A stretch of 64,000 nucleotides of DNA from Ferdinandcohnia sp047238305 (GCF_047238305.1 NZ_JBDFMO010000001.1:2418001-2482000); one strand, 5' to 3'; positions 1 to 8,844 are shown, numbered from the stretch's first letter. The notes: generated from the letters alone by a model not told the origin. A program made the numbers and translations.

Positions 1-548
1 TTGAACAAGGTGTACCAAAAACAATTAATGGTCAGCAATATCCATTATCCCAATTAATTCTTGAATTAAACCAAATTGCTGGAAAACACGGGGTGGGCCG
101 TATCGACCATGTGGAAAACCGTCTTGTTGGGATTAAATCTCGTGAAGTATATGAGTGTCCTGGCGCGATGACTTTAATTACAGCACATAAGGAACTTGAA
201 GACCTTACACTTGTAAAAGAAGTCGCACATTTCAAACCAGTTATCGAGCAAAAATTAACTGAATTAATTTACAATGGGCTCTGGTTCTCACCATTAAAGG
301 ATGCATTACTTGGTTTCTTAAAAGAAACACAGAAAAATGTCAATGGGACAGTTCGTGTAAAACTCTTTAAAGGGCATGCAATTGTTGAAGGACGTAAATC
401 GGATAATTCATTATACGATGAAAAGCTTGCGACTTATACTTCAGATGATGAATTTGATCATAATGCTGCAGTTGGTTTCATTTCATTATGGGGCTTACCA
501 ACAAAGGTGAATAGTATCGTAAATAATAGCAAGAAGGTAGAAGTATGA
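1..548 (+). CDS. argG: Argininosuccinate synthase, C-terminal part (5' end outside window)
   Basis: This ATP-dependent ligase joins citrulline and aspartate to argininosuccinate in cytoplasmic arginine synthesis. The reading frame is open from base 3, before any internal ATG, so only about 181 C-terminal residues are visible of a protein that is usually about 400. They include the family stretch GRIDHVENRLVGIKSREVYE and the following CPGA segment near the tetramer interface. The stop codon overlaps the argH start (ATGA), so the two genes are translationally coupled in one operon. Identity is secure; the upstream half and its promoter cannot be judged. Confidence 0.96.
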   Translation, partial: EQGVPKTINGQQYPLSQLILELNQIAGKHGVGRIDHVENRLVGIKSREVYECPGAMTLITAHKELEDLTLVKEVAHFKPVIEQKLTELIYNGLWFSPLKDALLGFLKETQKNVNGTVRVKLFKGHAIVEGRKSDNSLYDEKLATYTSDDEFDHNAAVGFISLWGLPTKVNSIVNNSKKVEV

Positions 549-1921
549 AAAAGCTTTGGGGAGGAAGATTCACCAAAAGTGCTGAAGCGTGGGTAGATGA
601 GTTCGGTGCATCTATCTCCTTTGATCAGGAACTGGTGAAGGAAGATATAGAAGGGAGCATTGCCCATGTTACCATGCTTGGTAAATGCGGAATACTTTCA
701 ACAGAAGAAACAGAGACAATTAAAACAGGGTTACTTACCTTATTAGAAAAAGCCAAAAATGGTGAGTTAGAATATTCTGTTGCAAATGAAGATATTCATT
801 TAAATATCGAAAAAATGCTTATTGACGAGATTGGACAGGTCGGTGGTAAGCTTCATACCGGGCGAAGTAGAAATGACCAGGTTGCAACAGATATGCATTT
901 ATACTTACGACAACAAGTCAATGAAGTCATCGAGCTCGTTGAAGAACTACAGGGCGCAATCGTGGAACAAGCAGAACAACATGTTGAAACAATAGCGCCT
1001 GGATATACACATTTACAGAGGGCACAGCCTATTTCGTTTGCGCATCATTTATTGGCCTATTATTGGATGCTTGACCGCGATAAGGAGCGTTTAACGGACT
1101 CATTAAAAAGAATCAATATGTCTCCATTAGGAGCGGGAGCCTTAGCAGGTACTACTTTTCCTATCGACCGTTACTACAGTGCAGAGCTTTTAGGCTTTGA
1201 AAGGATTTATGAAAACAGTATAGATGCCGTAAGTGATCGAGATTTTATCGTCGAGTTTTTAAGCAATAGCTCAATGATTATGATGCATCTTTCGCGATTT
1301 TGCGAAGAGTTAATTCTCTGGTCGTCTCAGGAATTTAATTTTGTTGAGATGGATGATACTTTTGCAACAGGAAGCAGTATTATGCCACAAAAGAAAAACC
1401 CTGATATGGCAGAGTTGATTCGTGGGAAAACAGGTCGAGTTTATGGAAATCTCTTTGGCTTATTAACTGTCCTTAAAGGAACACCACTTGCATACAACAA
1501 AGATATGCAAGAGGACAAAGAAGGCATGTTTGATACTGTGAAGACGATAAAAGGATCCTTGAAGATTTTTGCTGGAATGGTGTCAACTATGAAGGTGAAA
1601 AAAGAAGTGATGGCAACCGCTGTTAATAAGGATTTCTCAAATGCGACTGAGCTTGCGGATTACTTAGCTTCAAAGGGACTACCGTTTAGAGAAGCTCATG
1701 AAGTGGTTGGAAAGCTAGTGCTAACTTGTATTGAACGCGGGGTCTTTTTAGGAGATTTACCTCTTGAAGTGTTCAAAGAATCATCTGCACTTTTTGAAGA
1801 AGACATTTATGAAGTATTATTACCTGCAACTGCTGTAGCTCGTCGTAAGAGTGCAGGAGGAACAGGGTTTGAGGAAGTACACAAGGTTTTACAGAAAATA
1901 AAACAAACAAAAAAATCGTGA
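545..1921 (+). CDS. argH: Argininosuccinate lyase
   Basis: It splits argininosuccinate into arginine and fumarate, the last step of arginine synthesis, and works as a cytoplasmic homotetramer. The protein has 458 residues, the normal family length, and carries the fumarase/aspartase superfamily signature GSSIMPQKKNP, whose flexible loop holds the catalytic serine. The N-terminal LWGGRF motif and the HTGRSRND substrate-binding motif are also present. The ATG overlaps the argG stop by four bases, and an AGAAGG ribosome site lies inside argG. A strong terminator begins inside the last codons, so this gene ends the operon. Confidence 0.97.
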   Translation: MKKLWGGRFTKSAEAWVDEFGASISFDQELVKEDIEGSIAHVTMLGKCGILSTEETETIKTGLLTLLEKAKNGELEYSVANEDIHLNIEKMLIDEIGQVGGKLHTGRSRNDQVATDMHLYLRQQVNEVIELVEELQGAIVEQAEQHVETIAPGYTHLQRAQPISFAHHLLAYYWMLDRDKERLTDSLKRINMSPLGAGALAGTTFPIDRYYSAELLGFERIYENSIDAVSDRDFIVEFLSNSSMIMMHLSRFCEELILWSSQEFNFVEMDDTFATGSSIMPQKKNPDMAELIRGKTGRVYGNLFGLLTVLKGTPLAYNKDMQEDKEGMFDTVKTIKGSLKIFAGMVSTMKVKKEVMATAVNKDFSNATELADYLASKGLPFREAHEVVGKLVLTCIERGVFLGDLPLEVFKESSALFEEDIYEVLLPATAVARRKSAGGTGFEEVHKVLQKIKQTKKS

Positions 1922-1938
1922 TTACTCACGATTTTTTT
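1910..1938 (+). terminator. Rho-independent terminator of argGH
   Basis: A 12-bp stem (AAAAAATCGTGA / TCACGATTTTTT) closes a TTAC loop and runs into T residues. It overlaps the argH stop codon. Confidence 0.85.
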
Positions 1939-1945
1939 GTTAGAT

Positions 1946-2080
1946 AATCAAATGCGCCTTGGCGTATTTGCGCCCGATTTTTTTGAGCTTGCTCGAAAAA
2001 TTTCCTTTAAAAAATCGTGGCATCCGCCGGAGGCAATAATTTTATTCAGTTGGGGGGTGATGCCCAACTGAATAAAGTTA
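1946..2080 (-). repeat. Family A intergenic hairpin repeat, copy 1
   Basis: Read on the minus strand, it starts on the TAA stop of the stress-protein gene with a hairpin (TAACTTTATTCAGTTGGG pairing with CCCAACTGAATAAA-ATTA). The conserved body follows: GCCTCCGGCGGATGCCACG, a TTTTTCGAGC/GCTC hairpin, ATCGGGCGC, and a final hairpin CAAATACGCC-AA-GGCGCATTTG. Copies 2 (7080-7210) and 3 (43351-43542) share the body nearly base for base. No ORF in it has a ribosome site. Confidence 0.85.
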
Positions 2081-2527
2081 AAGATCTTTTTCTGTTCGTA
2101 CAACCATAACATCACATTTTGCATAGCGTGTAATATTTTCAGAAACACTGCCTAAAAGGAACCGTTCGACAGCGTTAAGACCAGTCGCACCACAAATGAT
2201 TAAATCAACTTGATGCTTTGGCGCAATATCCTTTGCAATTTTTATTTTAGGAGATCCGTATTCTAATATTGTATCTATATCTTCAATACCTGATTCTTCA
2301 GCCATTAGTTCATACCGCTTCAGCAATTCTTTCCCGAATTTTTCAGATTCCTCTGATAGGTTTAGCTGGTATGCACCAATTGTTGCAAATTGTTTTAAGT
2401 CAATCACATGAGTAATAATCAGTTCTGAATGATATCGCTTACAAACATCGATTGCTTGTTTAAAAGCCCATTCAGCTTCCTTAGAACCATCAACAGCAAC
2501 AAGGACTTTTTTATAGGAAACTAGCAT
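2078..2527 (-). CDS. Universal stress protein, UspA family
   Basis: This is a single-domain Usp protein of 149 residues, the usual length. It starts YKKVLVAVDGSKEAEWAF, the first strand with the ATP-contacting aspartate, and ends with the nucleotide-loop pattern GATGLNAVERFLLGSVSENI, so it probably binds ATP. Such proteins support survival under starvation or energy stress; the specific role cannot be read from sequence. It is divergent from ald across about 215 bp. Its stop codon forms part of repeat A copy 1. A ribosome site AGGGGGC lies just upstream of the ATG. Confidence 0.9.
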   Translation of the reverse strand: MLVSYKKVLVAVDGSKEAEWAFKQAIDVCKRYHSELIITHVIDLKQFATIGAYQLNLSEESEKFGKELLKRYELMAEESGIEDIDTILEYGSPKIKIAKDIAPKHQVDLIICGATGLNAVERFLLGSVSENITRYAKCDVMVVRTEKDL

Positions 2528-2653
2528 TTTAATGCCCCCTAAATATAGATATAGTCTATCTACTATTAGTATAGCACTGCATATTACTTAAAAAGGAAAA
2601 TAAATTGTATAAAAAATGAACTTTTTCAAGGATTATTAGAAAGAAAAATACTA

Positions 2654-2683
2654 TTGTGTAAGTGTTTTCATTATTGTTATAAT
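2654..2683 (+). promoter_or_regulatory. Likely sigma-A promoter of ald
   Basis: TTGTGT at 2654-2659 and a perfect TATAAT at 2678-2683 are separated by 18 bp, about 58 bp before the ald start. Confidence 0.5.
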
Positions 2684-2741
2684 AAGGTTTGTAATTTTAA
2701 GGAAAAAAGATAGTTGATTATAATTAGAGGAGTGTTTTTAC

Positions 2742-3863
2742 ATGCGTATTGGTGTACCTCGGGAGATTAAAAATAACGAAAACCGCGTTGCGATGACGCC
2801 GGCTGGTGTTGTGAGTCTTGTAAGCGCCGGCCATGAAGTTAATATAGAAACCAACGCTGGTGCTGGATCTGGTTTTACAGATCAACAATATGCCGATGCA
2901 GGGGCAATAATTGTGAATACACCAAGTGAAGCATGGCGGACGGAAATGGTCATGAAGGTAAAAGAACCTCTGCCAGAGGAGTATCAATATTTTCGTGAAG
3001 ATTTACTCTTGTTTACGTATTTACACTTAGCTGCAGAGCCTGAATTGACAAAGGCTCTTGTTGAGAAAAAAGTCATTGGACTTGCATATGAAACGGTACA
3101 GTTACCAAACGGTTCCCTTCCATTGCTAACTCCAATGAGCGAGGTTGCGGGAAGGATGGCAACGCAAATCGGTGCCCAATTTTTGGAGAAGCCACATGGT
3201 GGTAAGGGTATTTTACTAGCGGGAGTACCGGGAGTTCATCGTGGTAAAGTGACGATCATCGGTGGAGGAGTTGCAGGAACAAATGCTGCTAAGATGGCAG
3301 TGGGTCTTGGAGCACAAGTGACGGTTATCGATTTAAATCCAGACCGTCTTCGCCAGCTTGATGATATTTTTGGTGCAGATGTAACAACACTTATGTCAAA
3401 CCCACTTACTATTTCAGAAGCAGTGAAGGAATCAGACCTTGTAATTGGGGCAGTACTCATTCCAGGAGCAAAGGCTCCAAAACTTGTAACAGAAGAAATG
3501 ATCATTTCAATGGCACCAGGTTCTGTAGTCGTAGATATTGCAATAGATCAAGGCGGGATTTTTGAAACAACTGACAAGATTACAACACATGATAATCCAA
3601 CCTATATCAAACATGATGTAGTCCACTATGCGGTTGCGAATATGCCTGGCGCTGTACCTCGTACTTCAACCTTTGGATTAACAAATGTAACTGTTCCATA
3701 TGCATTGATGATAGCAAACAAAGGCTTCAAGAAAGCATGTTTGGAAAATGATGCTTTGTTCAAAGGAATTAATACGCTTGATGGGTATGTAACGTATAAG
3801 GCGGTTGCAGAAGCACATGGAACTTCCTATTCAGATGCAAAAACACTTATAGAAAATAGATGA
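2742..3863 (+). CDS. ald: Alanine dehydrogenase
   Basis: It interconverts L-alanine and pyruvate plus ammonia with NAD, and lets bacilli use alanine as carbon and nitrogen source, including during sporulation. The 373-residue protein begins MRIGVPREIKNNENRVA. The catalytic lysine is in MKVKEPLPEEY and the catalytic histidine in YLHLAAEPEL. The Rossmann dinucleotide motif GGGVAGTNAAKMA lies near residue 172. An AGAGGAG ribosome site precedes the ATG. It is transcribed alone, between a stress gene and an unknown coiled-coil gene. Confidence 0.97.
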   Translation: MRIGVPREIKNNENRVAMTPAGVVSLVSAGHEVNIETNAGAGSGFTDQQYADAGAIIVNTPSEAWRTEMVMKVKEPLPEEYQYFREDLLLFTYLHLAAEPELTKALVEKKVIGLAYETVQLPNGSLPLLTPMSEVAGRMATQIGAQFLEKPHGGKGILLAGVPGVHRGKVTIIGGGVAGTNAAKMAVGLGAQVTVIDLNPDRLRQLDDIFGADVTTLMSNPLTISEAVKESDLVIGAVLIPGAKAPKLVTEEMIISMAPGSVVVDIAIDQGGIFETTDKITTHDNPTYIKHDVVHYAVANMPGAVPRTSTFGLTNVTVPYALMIANKGFKKACLENDALFKGINTLDGYVTYKAVAEAHGTSYSDAKTLIENR

Positions 3864-3868
3864 AATCA

Positions 3869-3900
3869 CAAGGGTACCTTTTAGGTATCCTTTCTTTCGT
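3869..3900 (+). terminator. Terminator of ald
   Basis: AAGGGTACCT / AGGTATCCTT stem with TT loop, followed by a T-rich tract. Confidence 0.7.
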
Positions 3901-4006
3901 TTTACCAGTAACTAATCATTGTCACCATTTTTTATGCATAAAAATAAGATAAAGAAGAGTCTGTAGTAAGTAATACGTCTACTAACGAGTAAAGGAGTGC
4001 ACAAGT

Positions 4007-4744
4007 ATGGGTTCATCCGTTTTTTATAATGGATCATTAGCACCCTATGTTCACCGACCAACGCCTTCCGAAACAAAAAATCCTAATCAATCAACCTATT
4101 ATTCGAATTTTGTATCTGAACATATAAAGTTGCAGGAAAAATACAATGAATCCATTAAGGAATATATAAAAAGTAATGAAGTGCTAATCAAAAAATTAGC
4201 GGAGGAACAAAAGGGGTTTCAACATTCATTTTTTCATTATGAACAGAGACAAAGGGATAACGATGAAAAGCTTTCAAAGAAAATGAGGGAACAGAAAAAT
4301 TTATTGGAGGTATTTGTTGGCTTTATGAAGAAACAGGAGAAATTGAATGAGACAGCAGCTAAGCAGCGTGTGGAACATAAAGACCAGCTTGAGATTTTAG
4401 GAAGAATTGTTCGAAATCAAGAAATCTTCAACGAAAAAGTTACGGAGAATATGAATCTCGTGAAGGAGCAATTTGACCAAATCATTGCTTCCTTAAAAAA
4501 TCATGAGTTGAAAAATGATACGATTTCAAAACAATTCGAAGAAAAAGATGAAAAAGATCAGGAAATTGTAAATACCATCTCAGAACAAAAGGAATTATTT
4601 TTTAAGGTGTTAAATGGGTTACAGGATAATAAAGAACAATATAATATTTTATTTGATTATGTGCGTAATCAGGATAACTTTAACCATAAGCTGTTTGAAT
4701 ACCTTTGTTCAAAATTTGAGGAAGAAGAAAATGCAATCAATTAA
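4007..4744 (+). CDS. Unrecognised coiled-coil protein with 28-residue repeats
   Basis: I do not recognise a family. The 245-residue product has no signal peptide or membrane segment. The first 35 residues are Pro/Ser/Asn-rich; the rest is charged helix. Blocks starting at residues 78, 106, 134, 162, 190 and 218 align at an exact 28-residue period (YEQRQRDNDEK, FMKKQEKLNET, IVRNQEIFNEK, SLKNHELKNDT, TISEQKELFFK, YVRNQDNFNHK). Twenty-eight residues is four heptads, so a long regular coiled coil is likely. The ribosome site AAAGGAGTG is good, and the gene has its own terminator. It could be a structural or spore-associated protein; this is a guess. Confidence 0.8.
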   Translation: MGSSVFYNGSLAPYVHRPTPSETKNPNQSTYYSNFVSEHIKLQEKYNESIKEYIKSNEVLIKKLAEEQKGFQHSFFHYEQRQRDNDEKLSKKMREQKNLLEVFVGFMKKQEKLNETAAKQRVEHKDQLEILGRIVRNQEIFNEKVTENMNLVKEQFDQIIASLKNHELKNDTISKQFEEKDEKDQEIVNTISEQKELFFKVLNGLQDNKEQYNILFDYVRNQDNFNHKLFEYLCSKFEEEENAIN

Positions 4745-4772
4745 AAAGGACCTCGAGGGGTCCTTTTTCATC
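4745..4772 (+). terminator. Bidirectional terminator
   Basis: AAAAAGGACC-TCGA-GGGTCCTTTTT hairpin between two convergent genes, with A and T tracts on both sides. Confidence 0.85.
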
Positions 4773-4773
4773 T

Positions 4774-5868
4774 TTATTTCGAAATGAGTTCCTTTGGGAA
4801 ATTAGTTAAGGTTTTAGCTCCATCAGTGGTAATAATCATATCATCCTCAATTCGGACGCCGCCGATTTCTGGAACATAAATTCCTGGTTCAATGGTAAAT
4901 ACCATTCCCTTTTGTAAAAGCATATCATTTGTTTCGTTCATGGATGGAAATTCATGAACATCAATTCCAAGCCCGTGACCAATTCGATGTGTGAAATATT
5001 CCCCATATCCAGCATTTGAAATAATGGATCGTGCAGCTACGTCGATATCTCCAACTCTTGTTCCAGGTTTACATGCATCAACAGATGCTAATTGAGCTTT
5101 TAATACGGTGTTATAAACCTCACGTTGTTGATCTGAAATCTCACCAAAAGCAACAGTTCTTGTAATGTCTGAACAATATCCATCGAGAATAACACCTAAA
5201 TCAAATAAGACAAAATCACCTTTTTTGATTGTTTCAAGACCAGGTTTTCCATGTGGTGCTGCTGTTTTTAGTCCTGTTAATACCATCGTATCAAAAGACA
5301 TTTGCCTGATTCCCTTTTTCTTTAATTCATATTCGATTGTCGCTAACACATCTAGTTCTGTTTTTCCTTCAGCGATTGCTTCAACCCCAACTTCTACTCC
5401 ATAATCAGCTAGCTTTGCTGCTTCTTGAAGAATGGCTACCTCTTGTTCTTCTTTTATCATGCGTAACGTATGTAATTTTTCTTCAGCAGATACGAATGTG
5501 GTGGAAGGGAATAATTTTTGTATTTGCTCAAATCGCTCCACGGTTAAATGCTCTTTTTCAAGAGCTAAGGTGGATAAATCTAGATTTCGTTTTGAAAGTG
5601 AATGTTGGATCAGTTCCCATGGATTATCTGTATCACTAAATCCGATGATTTCATATTGCCAGCCTGCATTCCGTGCTTGAGCAAGCTCCATATTAGGACA
5701 AATTAAGATAGGCTCTTCATCTTGAAAAACGAATAAACCGAGAAGTCTTTCATGTGGATCTGTATAAAAATTTGTTAAGTAAAATACATTTGGAGTAGAC
5801 GTAATGAAACTACACGCAATGTCCTTTTCCTTTAACCAACTAGAAAGCTGTTGTAATCGTTGATTCAT
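4774..5868 (-). CDS. Xaa-Pro dipeptidase / aminopeptidase, M24 family
   Basis: It removes the residue preceding proline from short peptides in the cytoplasm, using two metal ions. The N-terminal creatinase-like domain covers about residues 1-130. The pita-bread catalytic domain has the five metal ligands in FDLGVILDGYCSDITRT (two Asp), HRIGHGLGIDVHE (His), FTIEPGIY (Glu) and GVRIEDD (Glu). The frame is open further upstream, but the ATG at 5868 has a well-spaced AAAGGAT site and gives 364 residues, the usual size. It resembles B. subtilis YqhT and YkvY, though the locus differs, so I assign no symbol. Confidence 0.9.
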   Translation of the reverse strand: MNQRLQQLSSWLKEKDIACSFITSTPNVFYLTNFYTDPHERLLGLFVFQDEEPILICPNMELAQARNAGWQYEIIGFSDTDNPWELIQHSLSKRNLDLSTLALEKEHLTVERFEQIQKLFPSTTFVSAEEKLHTLRMIKEEQEVAILQEAAKLADYGVEVGVEAIAEGKTELDVLATIEYELKKKGIRQMSFDTMVLTGLKTAAPHGKPGLETIKKGDFVLFDLGVILDGYCSDITRTVAFGEISDQQREVYNTVLKAQLASVDACKPGTRVGDIDVAARSIISNAGYGEYFTHRIGHGLGIDVHEFPSMNETNDMLLQKGMVFTIEPGIYVPEIGGVRIEDDMIITTDGAKTLTNFPKELISK

Positions 5869-6072
5869 ATTTGACACATCCTTTTGAATAATAAAGAACA
5901 CTGTTCAATTTTAGCACTTTGTTGGTTAAAGCGAAAGGTGAGAACATCATACTAAAAATAATTCAGGGTTTGATTTACTTAGGAAAAGGGTATAAAAAAG
6001 AGGGAAAGTACGCATGAAAAAAGAAGTAATATAATATGGTTTTTACATACAATTTTGGAAGGGGAGATCCAT

Positions 6073-6756
6073 ATGAAGGTGTCGTATCATGGCCATTCTG
6101 TCGTGAAAATTGAAACGGGTGGTAAGACTATCATAATTGACCCGTTTATTACTGGTAACCCGAATACAGATTTACGTGCTGCTGATGAAAAAGTCGATGT
6201 CATTTTACTCACACATGGGCATGGAGATCATGTTGGCGACACTGTAGACCTTGCAAAGCGTAACTCAAGCTTGGTGGTTGCACCAAATGAACTTGCTGTT
6301 TATTTAGGATGGCAGGGATTGAAGGTACATCCAATGCATATTGGCGGTGCGCACCAATTTGATTTTGGAAAGGTGAAGTTTACTCTAGCTTTTCACGGCT
6401 CAAGTATAGAAATTCCTGAGAAGAAGGAGTTTGTTTATACTGGTATGCCAGGTGGAATTTTATTTACGGCTGAAGGAAAGACCATCTATCATGCAGGGGA
6501 CACTGCCTTATTTTATGACATGAAGTTAATCGGTGAGCTTAACGATATTGATGTTGCGTTCTTGCCTATTGGGGATAATTTTACGATGGGACCAGATGAT
6601 GCTTTAATCGCAGCCGAATGGTTAAAAGCAAAAACAATCGTTCCAATTCACTATAATACATTCCCAGTTATTCAGCAGGATGCCGATGATTTTGTCTCAA
6701 GACTAACCTCTTCTGAAGGAAAAGTTTTATCTGCAGGGGAGTCAATTGAATTATAA
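6073..6756 (+). CDS. ytkL: UPF0173 metal-dependent hydrolase YtkL
   Basis: This is a metallo-beta-lactamase-fold hydrolase of unknown substrate. The zinc signature THGHGDHVGD is near residue 54, and later metal histidines appear in AFHGSS, YHAGDTA and PIHYNTFP. The ATG at 6073 is preceded by GGAAGGGGAG and gives 227 residues, the length of the B. subtilis protein. The upstream in-frame ATG at 6055 has no ribosome site. It is monocistronic, with a promoter region of about 150 bp shared with the divergent peptidase gene. Confidence 0.93.
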   Translation: MKVSYHGHSVVKIETGGKTIIIDPFITGNPNTDLRAADEKVDVILLTHGHGDHVGDTVDLAKRNSSLVVAPNELAVYLGWQGLKVHPMHIGGAHQFDFGKVKFTLAFHGSSIEIPEKKEFVYTGMPGGILFTAEGKTIYHAGDTALFYDMKLIGELNDIDVAFLPIGDNFTMGPDDALIAAEWLKAKTIVPIHYNTFPVIQQDADDFVSRLTSSEGKVLSAGESIEL

Positions 6757-6765
6757 ACATACACT

Positions 6766-6791
6766 GACGCGAGGTTTCGCGTCTTTTTTTT
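6766..6791 (+). terminator. Terminator of ytkL
   Basis: GACGCGA-GGTT-TCGCGTC stem followed by eight T residues. Confidence 0.85.
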
Positions 6792-6839
6792 AGGCTTGCC
6801 TCATAGAATAATACAAGCATGGGTAAAGGAGGAAATGGT

Positions 6840-7082
6840 ATGCATAATAGATTATTGCTATGTTTATTGCTTTGTGGGGTTTTACTTTATTATGGGGTTC
6901 CACGATTAGCGATAGGAGCAGAAGGACTAGAAGGTATTTTTGCGATTTCGTGGCTCGTTTTTGCATTAATTGTAGTTAGTGGCAATCTAATTGGTTTATT
7001 GTATAATCCTAAAATTTCTCAAAAAGTGACAAACCCAAAAGGAGCGTCAGCAAAACGTCGACAAAAAATGAGGGATTACTAA
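6840..7082 (+). CDS. Small two-pass membrane protein, unknown
   Basis: The 80-residue product has two hydrophobic segments, about residues 4-25 and 34-57, and a basic tail ending KRRQKMRDY. I recognise no family. The ATG at 6840 is chosen over 6819 because AAAGGAGG lies seven bases before it. The gene sits between the ytkL terminator and repeat A copy 2, whose first hairpin contains this gene's stop codon. Confidence 0.7.
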   Translation: MHNRLLLCLLLCGVLLYYGVPRLAIGAEGLEGIFAISWLVFALIVVSGNLIGLLYNPKISQKVTNPKGASAKRRQKMRDY

Positions 7083-7210
7083 TATCGATCAGCTTATGCT
7101 GTTCGATGTTAGTAATTAGCCTCCGGCGGATGCCACGATTTTTCAAAGGAAGTTTTTCGAGGCAAGCTCGAAAAAAATCGGGCGCAAATACGCCGAGGCG
7201 TATTTGATTT
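7080..7210 (+). repeat. Family A intergenic hairpin repeat, copy 2
   Basis: It begins on the TAA stop of the preceding gene. The first hairpin (TACTAA-TATCGATCAGC / GCTGTTCGATG-TTAGTA) differs in sequence from copies 1 and 3 but keeps the pairing. The conserved body starts at GCCTCCGGCGGATGCCACG and contains TTTTTCGAG-GCAA-GCTCGAAAAA and CAAATACGCC-GA-GGCGTATTTG, both perfectly paired. Confidence 0.85.
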
Positions 7211-7305
7211 CTTAATAAAATTGAATAAACCCCACTTCACCCGTATAATAAAGATAAGAAAATAACGGAAATAGATAAAAGAATGATTATTAGAGGGTGA
7301 AGAGC

Positions 7306-8616
7306 TTGGCGACAAAGCATGAGCAAATATTACAGTATATTGACACACTTCCGATTGGTGAGAAAATTTCGGTTCGACAAATTGCCAAGGATATGAAGGT
7401 GAGCGAGGGTACTGCCTACCGTGCAATCAAAGAGGCGGAAAATAAGGGATATGTTAGTACAATTGAACGTGTGGGAACGATTCGAATTGAACGAAAGAAG
7501 AAGGAAAATATTGAGAAACTGACCTTCGCAGAGGTAGTTAACATTGTCGATGGACAAGTGCTTGGGGGAAAAGCCGGCCTACATAAAACACTAAATAAAT
7601 TCGTCATCGGTGCGATGAAGCTTGAGGCAATGATGCGTTATACGGGACCTGGAAACCTGTTGATTGTTGGTAACCGTACAAAAGCACATGAATATGCATT
7701 AAATGCAGGAGCTGCTGTATTGATTACAGGTGGATTTGACACGGATGAACAAGTAAAAAAACTTGCTGATGAGCTACAACTACCTATTATCTCGAGCAGC
7801 TATGATACTTTTACGGTTGCAACAATGATTAATCGCGCAATTTATGATCAACTCATTAAAAAGGAGATCGTATTAGTTGAGGATATATTAACTCCAGAAA
7901 CCGAGACGGTAAGCCTTCACCTTTCTGATAAAGTGGAGAAATGGTATGAACACAATACGGAAACAGGACACGGACGTTATCCTGTGATTGATCGCCACTC
8001 AAAGGTAGTTGGTATGGTGACTGCAAAGGACATCATGGGACAGGACCCTAATACATCAATTGAAAAAGTGATGACAAAAAACCCAATGACGGTGAACGGA
8101 AAAACATCTGTTGCATCTGTATCCCATATGATGGTCTGGGAAGGAATTGAAATGCTACCGGTCGTTGATCAGTCAAATCGATTGCAAGGTATCATTAGCC
8201 GCCAGGATGTATTAAAAGCCCTTCAGATGATTGGGCGTCAACCACAGGTAGGAGAAACAATCGATGATATTGTCACAAATCAACTAATGGATATTTCTGC
8301 TGATGGAGAGTCTATTTATCAATGTGAAGTAACTCCACAAATGACAAATTACTTGGGAACCATTTCCTACGGTGTGTTTACAACAATTGTCACAGAGGCG
8401 GCCAATCGGGTACTTAAATCCTTTAAAAAAGGTGACCTTGTTATTGAAAATATGACGGTTTATTTTATGAAGCCTGTTCAAATTGATAGTATGATGGAAA
8501 TTCATCCTAGAGTTTTAGAGGTTGGAAGACGATTCGGGAAAGTTGATGTTGAAGTTTTCAATGGTGGAGTCGTTGTTGGAAAGGCAATGATGATGGCACA
8601 ATTAATTGAAAGATAA
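7306..8616 (+). CDS. ytoI: CBS-domain transcription factor-like protein YtoI
   Basis: This multidomain cytoplasmic protein has, in order, a winged helix-turn-helix at about residues 5-65 (SVRQIAKDMKVSEGTAYRAIKEAENKG), a DRTGG-like domain at about 70-185, two CBS repeats at about 195-310 that probably bind adenine nucleotides, and a C-terminal hot-dog thioesterase-like domain at about 320-436. The role in the cell is unknown. The TTG at 7306 (MATKHEQIL) is favoured over GTG at 7297 because it is correctly spaced from GAGGGTGA. It stands alone between repeats A2 and B1. Confidence 0.92.
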   Translation: MATKHEQILQYIDTLPIGEKISVRQIAKDMKVSEGTAYRAIKEAENKGYVSTIERVGTIRIERKKKENIEKLTFAEVVNIVDGQVLGGKAGLHKTLNKFVIGAMKLEAMMRYTGPGNLLIVGNRTKAHEYALNAGAAVLITGGFDTDEQVKKLADELQLPIISSSYDTFTVATMINRAIYDQLIKKEIVLVEDILTPETETVSLHLSDKVEKWYEHNTETGHGRYPVIDRHSKVVGMVTAKDIMGQDPNTSIEKVMTKNPMTVNGKTSVASVSHMMVWEGIEMLPVVDQSNRLQGIISRQDVLKALQMIGRQPQVGETIDDIVTNQLMDISADGESIYQCEVTPQMTNYLGTISYGVFTTIVTEAANRVLKSFKKGDLVIENMTVYFMKPVQIDSMMEIHPRVLEVGRRFGKVDVEVFNGGVVVGKAMMMAQLIER

Positions 8617-8620
8617 ATAA

Positions 8621-8805
8621 GAAAAGCGCAAGCGCCTTGAGGTTGAACGTCTACTAATAACTGCCACGTCCTGTGGCAAACGTAGACGTCAGCACTTCCT
8701 GTGCAAGTCCGACAAGCACAAGCCGAGCGCTGACAGAAGGCGTTTTTTGCCTTCAGAAGCGATTGACTTGTGACCTCGAGGGGCTAGGCTGCTTTCGCTA
8801 GACAA
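8621..8805 (-). repeat. Family B intergenic repeat, copy 1, with embedded RUCCU module
   Basis: The ends (GAAAAGCGCAAGCGCC and GCTAGAC) and an inner core of about 60 bp match the opposite strand of 53652-53774. The shared core reads, on the minus strand, CTCGAGGTCACAAG, CAATC, GAAGGCAAAAA, CGCCTTCTGTCAG, GCTCG and CTTGTGCTTGTCG. The segment 8644-8706 is absent from the other copy and contains the double hairpin listed separately. No coding potential. Confidence 0.8.
8647..8706 (+). ncRNA. Double-hairpin RUCCU module, copy 1
   Basis: The outer stem ACGTCTAC/GTAGACGT (8647-8654 / 8682-8689) encloses hairpin TGCCAC-GTCCT-GTGGCA (8662-8678). A second hairpin, GCAC-TTCCT-GTGC (8692-8704), follows. 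The same layout occurs at 36490-36543, 36629-36686 and 43446-43501. Two neighbouring RUCCU loops are, from memory, the hallmark of the Bacillaceae-1 RNA motif. Confidence 0.6.
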
Positions 8806-8844
8806 CGAAAACTAGTACGAAATTTTACTCTTTCTATCTTTAAA

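Noticed and set aside
1946..2080. Family A repeats as simple transcription terminators
   Set aside because: The leading hairpins are not followed by T-runs, and the conserved body is far longer than a terminator requires, although a role at mRNA 3' ends remains open.
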